Assembly: GCF_023343835.1 (NCBI RefSeq)
Contig: NC_064442.1
Location: 18,214,501 to 18,278,500, forward strand
Source of the DNA: Lagopus muta
Lineage: Eukaryota; Chordata; Aves; Galliformes; Phasianidae
Direction of reading: 5' to 3'
Length of the DNA stretch: 64,000 nucleotides
A program made the translations under genes and the position numbers. Under the pieces are notes generated by a model. That model made no database searches. It was not told the origin of the DNA and saw only the letters and a program-made list of their open reading frames with translations. Of this stretch, positions 59,043 through 64,000 are shown piece by piece (within the stretch, counting starts at the first letter, position 1; every line of letters begins with the position of its first letter).

Positions 59043-59131
59043 GCCGGGGGCAGGGGCCTGGGGCAGCGCCGCTCCCCTCCTCGCACACTGCCGGGGTCCC
59101 TCCCTCCACCTGAGCAGCAGCAGCAGCGGCC

Positions 59132-59832
59132 ATGGACAAGCTGCCCCCCTCCATGCGCAAGAGGCTCTACAGCCTGCCCCAGCAGATAGGACCCAAGGCG
59201 TCGATCATGGACGAAGAGGAAGACAGCGACAAGGACACCCGGAGGAAAAGCATCAGGCTCAAGCCGCTGCCTTCGCCCTCTGCTGGGAGCACCCGGGCGC
59301 TCGGGGGAGACCCCGGCAGAGGGGAAGACCCCGGCTTCGTAGAGACGGAGGCGGGCAGCAAAGGTGCCAAGACCAGCACCAACGGGGACTGCCGCCGCTT
59401 CAAAGGGAGCCTGTCCTCGCTGACCAGCAGGCACCTCCACGACGCGGCCGAGGAGAAGAGGCTGATCGGCGGCGAAGGGGAGCCGGCCTCCCCCGGCGAG
59501 GACAAGAGCCCCTCCGGCAGCGGGGAGACGCAGGGACTGCCGGCACCCCCGCCGCCAGCTTCCCCCCCGGAGCCCCAGCAGCAGCCCCTCCGGGCTTGCT
59601 CCTCTACCTCTATCAAAGTGGAAGGAGGTGGAGGGTGTGACCAGATCACCCCAGATGAGGAGCAGAGGCTGGGCCAAACCGGGTTCATGCAGAGGCAGTT
59701 CGGGGCCATGCTCCAGCCGGGGGTCAACAAATTCTCCTTGAGGATGTTTGGCAGCCAGAAGGCCGTGGAGAGGGAGCAGGAAAGGGTTAAGTCTGCTGGG
59801 TTCTGGATCATCCACCCCTACAGCGACTTCAG
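59132..59832 (+). CDS. HCN4: HCN4 exon 1 (pacemaker channel, cytoplasmic N-terminus)
   Basis: This exon encodes the N-terminus of HCN4, the hyperpolarization-activated, cAMP-gated Na+/K+ channel of the plasma membrane that carries the pacemaker current in the sinoatrial node and some neurons. The exon gives 233 codons plus two bases. Residues 1-18 read [18 protein letters not shown], as in mammalian HCN4. Residues 28-32 are acidic (EEEDS), 84-94 read [11 protein letters not shown], and 137-151 are Pro/Gln-rich. From about 180 the HCN domain begins: [18 protein letters not shown] (185-202), then [20 protein letters not shown] and [10 protein letters not shown] (224-233). The ATG has G at -3 and G at +4. 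The exon ends in TTC-AG before a GTACCA donor, the position expected for HCN genes, with FYWDL of S1 in exon 2. The frame stays open past the donor to 60076, but that part is intron. The disordered region is shorter than the roughly 260 residues I recall for the human exon. S1-S6, the GYG filter and the CNBD lie beyond the window. Confidence 0.96.
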
Positions 59833-62800
59833 GTACCATCTCCCCTTCCCGGCCCGCTCAGAACTACCTGGCCTGCCCCTTCCCCTTCCCTGTCCAGCTC
59901 AGACCTCTGCGCACAGCACACGCCCAGAGATAACTTTCCTTGCCAATTTCCTAGTAAGAGGAGTGGGAGGACACGTTCAAGATCTACTCCAGTCAAACAA
60001 TCTGCAGGTTTCATTTCTTTTTGAGCTTAGTTTTGGTATCCTCATACTGTTAATTAATTTTCAGTGGTGTTTTTAAACCAACAGATGTCTCTCACTCCAG
60101 CTTTTTGTAGGGAAAAGCCTCTTCATAGTCCAGTGTAAATGGGTAGAATGTTCCCACCTGATGCACAGTCTATAAGACACGGTGTCTGCAGCTTAACTAC
60201 CACATCTCCAGCTCAGACCCTAGGGTCTGCCTGAGTAATGTTTCCTTGCCTGTTTTAACACCTCAGAGTCCTCCCCCTTCTCCTTCCCAGGAGTTAGGGA
60301 ATGATGCTGCTATTGTTCTGTGCTGCTCCTTACCGCAGCATCACTGGTCAGAAATTGCTGTGTGCAGAGAAGAGCAGCATTCATTGCTGAAGACTTTTGG
60401 AATCTTACAGACAAAGGTTTTCTATTTTGCATCTGCAGATACCTGTCTGCAGAACTAATTTGGACAGGGAATGGTAAACGTTGCCTTTGTGAGAGGGGTA
60501 GCTTTGCTTTCACTCAGATAGCAGCATTTCCAGGAAGGTTAATAAGGAAATTAACTTGTAAACAGTGAAGCCAATTTCTGTATTTCAATCATTCAGCTGA
60601 CGGGGTTGCATTTAGGTATTTCTATCTAAGTATTGTCTACTGCACAGGTGAATTGTCCTCTGCAGTATGTATGTAAAGTACTGCAATCAATAATTAATTA
60701 CTTAGTGCAATCAATGGGTAAGGTCTATCGCTTCAACTTTAATTACAACTGGCTTACATCTTACATTTAAAAGCACACAGTAGAAGAACATTATTCAAAC
60801 ACATTTCTATCAAACTACATGATTTTATTGAATTCTTGGATTCTTAAAGAAACACTGCATGATTCCCTAGAATACAATTAACATGAGAATTGCAGGAAGG
60901 AGTTGCAGGATGGATTTGGGTGCCCAATGACAGAAAGCACTTGGCGCTGCCTTTAGGGATTTAAGCTGCAGTTCACACACTTAGAAGATTCAGGACTGGC
61001 ACTGAACAGATTCCTTGATACTTGCTTGGATTAGCAAACATTATTAGAAGGCTGTATGAATTGGAAGGCTGCAGTGTCGATTAAATTTAGTGCAGTCAAG
61101 TGTCCCAAGTGTACAGCTGACTGAGCAGATGGGGGTTTCCTGTAGCTACGTCGTGGTACATCCTCCTAATACGATCTTATTCCAATCCAGATTGGAAAGA
61201 GTCTAAAATTCCCTCACTGTTGTTACTGGTCGATACCTCACAAGCACAGAGAAATATGGGAGTGTTTATCTTCACAAGAACAAAACCAATTTCATTCTCT
61301 TGGCTCCAGGTCTTGTGCATTTTCCACAAGACTGGACTTAAACTGTTGTGCTTTCTTGGGTTATTTTATCAGAGTGTTCTCTGAGTGTTGCATCTTAAAG
61401 GAATCTTGGATGTCGTCCCTAGAACATATTTGAATTCACCCAAAAGTAGCCTTCAGTTTGTGTATCTTTCATGTACCTGTAATAATGGATTTATGCCCTT
61501 CCATGTTTAAAGTTTCCAGCATAGAACCAGGCTGTCAAACTTAGTGGAAGGATTGTAGCATTAGCAGAGGTAGCCACCTTGCCCAAGGTGAGATGGTGCT
61601 AAGAGTTCATTTTCTGAGGGTTTCTTGTGAACCAGTGCTCATTCTTAAAATGGCACGGCAAATTCTGAGGCACGTTCTTATTTGTGAGGCGCTTTGCTGT
61701 AGGGCTGCTCCTCTCCTTACACAAAGCAATGGAATATGCAGGCAAGCTGGATTTTGCCAAGCCAGATGATCACACAGAGTCTGCTACCACACAGATGTTT
61801 GCGTGCATGCAGTTAGGTACGTGTGCATGTGTGGCTTGGTAGTGTTCATAATAAATCTTCTGCAGTGTAGCTTTACATCTGTGCAGAGAAAGCCAAGCCA
61901 GTTGGATGTCCGTACCCTGGTGCGAGACGTTTTGGGCTTGGTGTCAGAATCCAGGTAGGCTGGGATCTTGCTGGTTTGTGTTTCTTCTAGATTGATGCTG
62001 GAAGCCTCACACACAAATATGTGCTTTCTCCCTACTATTCTATATCAACGTCAGATGGGGCAGTGGTACTGATCATGCAGAGAGACATCAAAGAGGCCAG
62101 GAGCTGGGTGCACTGCTGTGTGGTCACTATGTGGATTTTCAGGAGAACTTTATGCACCCCCTTTTCTCAGTCATTTGCAGCAGACCTTCTTAAATGTGAC
62201 TGTCGCTTAGAGAAAAAATGACCTGTGAACAATGGCTGCATTGAAGAAGGGTGGGAGCTTTCCTGGCTTCTGTTTGTGTTTTGTGCTCTCTCCTCTGAGT
62301 GCTACTGAAGCACCTACCTTGGAAACAATTTGCATGAATACAAATAACATTTCTGACCTCCGAAATGCAGCAGATTGCACCAAAGAGCAGGTGTTATCAG
62401 AATATTTGCAAGAGCTATCTCCTGGATCCAAAGGTCTCTTGTTTTTCTGCTTTGCACATTACGCAGTGCAATGTAAGATTGCTCCCTGCTGTAGATGGGT
62501 GCAGATTCTGGAGCATTAGGATGTTCTAAGAGGCACGAGTCTCCATTACATTGCACTTTGCATAGTAATGCTGTACAGTAGCATTCGGTGCACAAGTTTC
62601 AACTTACTGAATACTCACCCTTAGCTCTTGTCTCCTTTGATTTTATACACATTAATTTCACCTTTGAGAGTGAGGAGCATCTGCAGGCATTTTACTACAG
62701 CTCCAGCCCTCATGGCTCCTGTCTAAGAACAGCTCAAGAGGCAAACTTTTGAGTTAAACACTGACCCAAATTAGTGGAGCTTGATTTGCTGTGAAATTAC

Positions 62801-64000
62801 CTCTGTGTATCTCTTGTGACTTCATGGAGTTATTTTCCTTTGTGCTGTGTGAGAGGCATTGCAGTTTTAGAACAGAACGGAGGCTTTCATCATAGTCTCT
62901 TTAAATTATCATTTTAGCATCTAATGCAGCCAATTCCAATGGAAAATCTATGGCCCTCGAAGAGGAAAGCAAGTTAATATAGATTAAGGCTCTGTTGATT
63001 TCTGCTTTTAGTCCATTGTGAGGGGAAAAAACACCAAATGACCTTTATAAAAACCAGACTCGGTGTCCCTGAGTACTCATGACTAATGCAGTGGACTAGT
63101 TCTGGAAGCACTTAAAAGGTGTCTCCGCAATTGTGATGAAAACAAGAATAGTAGTTCCTATTCTGAGCTTTAGGTGGAAGTGCTAGTTACTATTTGCATC
63201 TGTGGTTGATCTCATATCAGTGCAGAGACAAAGTTTATTTCCTAGATCAAAATTGATCTGAGGCTCTGAGAGCTTTTTCAGTGGGTAGATAGAATTGTAA
63301 TTTATTGCTTAGAGGAAGCATTGATCCAGCACAATTGGTTTAATAAAAAAATTCCAGACAAGCAAAGATCTATCTAGTCTGTAGTTGACTGAAACATATT
63401 GGTTGGAGCTACTATCCAGAACTGCTTGCAAAACAGTGCTGCTGTTAGGAAGGCCTGAGAACAGATACACTGCCTTAAGGACCAAAATAGTCCGTTCCAA
63501 ACAGTGGATGTAAATAGAGCTACGTGTTATTCACTGCCCAGTAATCTATTAACTTCTTTGCAGGAAAAAGAAGCTTCTGCTTTCTTGAAAACAATGAAAA
63601 ATATCCCACTCAATAATGGTCCCAGCTTCTTAGTTTGGAATTTTTCTTTCCACTGCTCTCCCTTACTTGCAATATTTGTCTGCAAACAGAGCCTTTTGTA
63701 CGTTTGCTTCTTCTGACAGAGGAGGCTTTGGGAGTCTTGGGGGAGTTCTGTGGCACCAAAAGAAATGGATGTGGAGGTGCAATGTGGAAGGTAGGGGAAT
63801 TTCTGAAGAACAAAATCATTCGCTCCTCTTTTTGCTATTCTAGATCTCTGAGCAGCGTCACTCAGACTGCCTTCCTTGGGGAGCCAGTGCGATTTATTAA
63901 TTACAGTACTGAACGCTGACCGCAATAGCTCTGCTAGGATTGAGCAAAAAGGGAAGGGTGGCAGTTTCCCTCTCCTACCCTCCTGAACAGAAGTGATTTG
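59833..64000 (+). other. HCN4 intron 1 (partial)
   Basis: Starts with GTACCATC at 59833 and runs off the right edge. HCN4 exon 2 should encode FYWDLTMLLL and the S1-S4 helices; no such frame occurs here, so the intron is over 4.1 kb. There is no clear CR1 copy. Homeodomain-type words cluster at 60687-60720 (CAATCAATAATTAATTAC), and two NKX2-5-like words sit at 61096-61111. The intron is a plausible place for cardiac enhancers of HCN4, but none can be proven from sequence. Confidence 0.85.
61096..61111. promoter_or_regulatory. paired NKX2-5-like words in HCN4 intron 1
   Basis: TCAAGTG at 61096-61102 matches the TNAAGTG core bound by NKX2-5, and CCAAGTG at 61105-61111 is a near match 9 bp on, in the same orientation. 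Such short words occur by chance often; this is weak evidence. Confidence 0.2.

Larger units (their letters stand above)
57480..59640 (+). promoter_or_regulatory. HCN4 CpG-island promoter and 5' region
   Basis: GC- and CpG-rich sequence runs from about 57.5 kb through the first coding exon, interrupted by an AT-rich patch and pyrimidine tracts at 58.88-58.95 kb. It includes CCCTGCCCTGCCCTGCC at 57784-57800, an AP-1/MARE-type TGACTCA at 57720-57726, a MEF2-like site at 58223-58232 and a half X-box-like ATGGCAACC at about 58476-58484. The transcription start is not determined by sequence alone. Long frames in this block (57500-57781 minus, 57759-58232 plus, 57818-58150 minus) are stop-poor GC artefacts. 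Confidence 0.7.

Noticed and set aside
58588..59839. Long minus-strand open frames (190 and 339 codons) opposite HCN4 exon 1
   Set aside because: They are antisense shadows of GC-rich HCN4 coding sequence and of the poly-T tract, which gives the lysine runs. They show no independent conservation signal.
59833..60076. Extension of the HCN4 reading frame past residue 233 to a stop at 60074-60076
   Set aside because: Homology ends exactly at PYSDFR, where the HCN exon boundary lies. The following sequence is proline/leucine-rich intronic DNA with no S1 helix. A retained-intron product is possible but cannot be called a normal CDS.
1..64000. CRISPR arrays, tRNA or rRNA genes, endogenous retroviral LTRs, operon-like gene clusters
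   Set aside because: None was seen by eye. Repeats present are CR1 fragments, short tandem repeats and homopolymer runs. A covariance-model and repeat-library search would be needed to exclude small RNA genes and very old elements.

Overview
The window is vertebrate nuclear DNA, almost certainly from a bird and most likely a galliform such as chicken. The evidence is many copies of the avian CR1 non-LTR retrotransposon, several ending in the typical ATTCTATG-type 8-bp tail, together with low gene density, GT-AG introns and two CpG islands at gene starts. There are no bacterial operons, phage genes, CRISPR arrays or convincing RNA genes. Most open frames of 60-130 codons are chance reading of intronic or intergenic DNA.

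Two genes are recognisable, both cut by the window edges, lying head to head about 47 kb apart. On the minus strand is REC114, a meiotic double-strand-break protein. Exon 1 is at 11867-12061 inside a CpG island, exon 2 at 11263-11352, and exon 3 at 1657-1740. All three have usable splice sites, keep the frame, and match the mammalian protein as I remember it. The rest of REC114 lies to the left, with one weak candidate exon near 189-344. On the plus strand is HCN4, the cardiac pacemaker channel. Its first coding exon is at 59132-59832 inside a second, larger CpG island (about 57.5-59.6 kb), and its first intron runs off the right edge. The order REC114(-) / HCN4(+) matches the arrangement I recall on human 15q24, so this is conserved synteny. 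The two genes are not functionally linked.

Layout: 1-12 kb is the 5' half of REC114 with a 9.5-kb intron 2. 11.7-12.3 kb is its CpG-island promoter, with three CCAAT boxes and an E2F-like site. 12.4-57.4 kb is intergenic DNA with about ten CR1 copies or fragments, simple repeats and several stretches that may be conserved regulatory elements. 57.4-59.1 kb is the HCN4 promoter and 5' UTR region, with a MEF2-like site, a long pyrimidine tract and short upstream ORFs. 59.1-59.8 kb is HCN4 exon 1. 59.8-64 kb is intron 1.

I found no undescribed biological system. The points most worth a second look are the REC114 exon structure and diverged exon 3, the E2F/CCAAT promoter of REC114, the weak-looking HCN4 exon 1 donor with its upstream ORFs, and the candidate long-range regulatory elements between the genes. 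All protein comparisons are from memory; no alignment was run.
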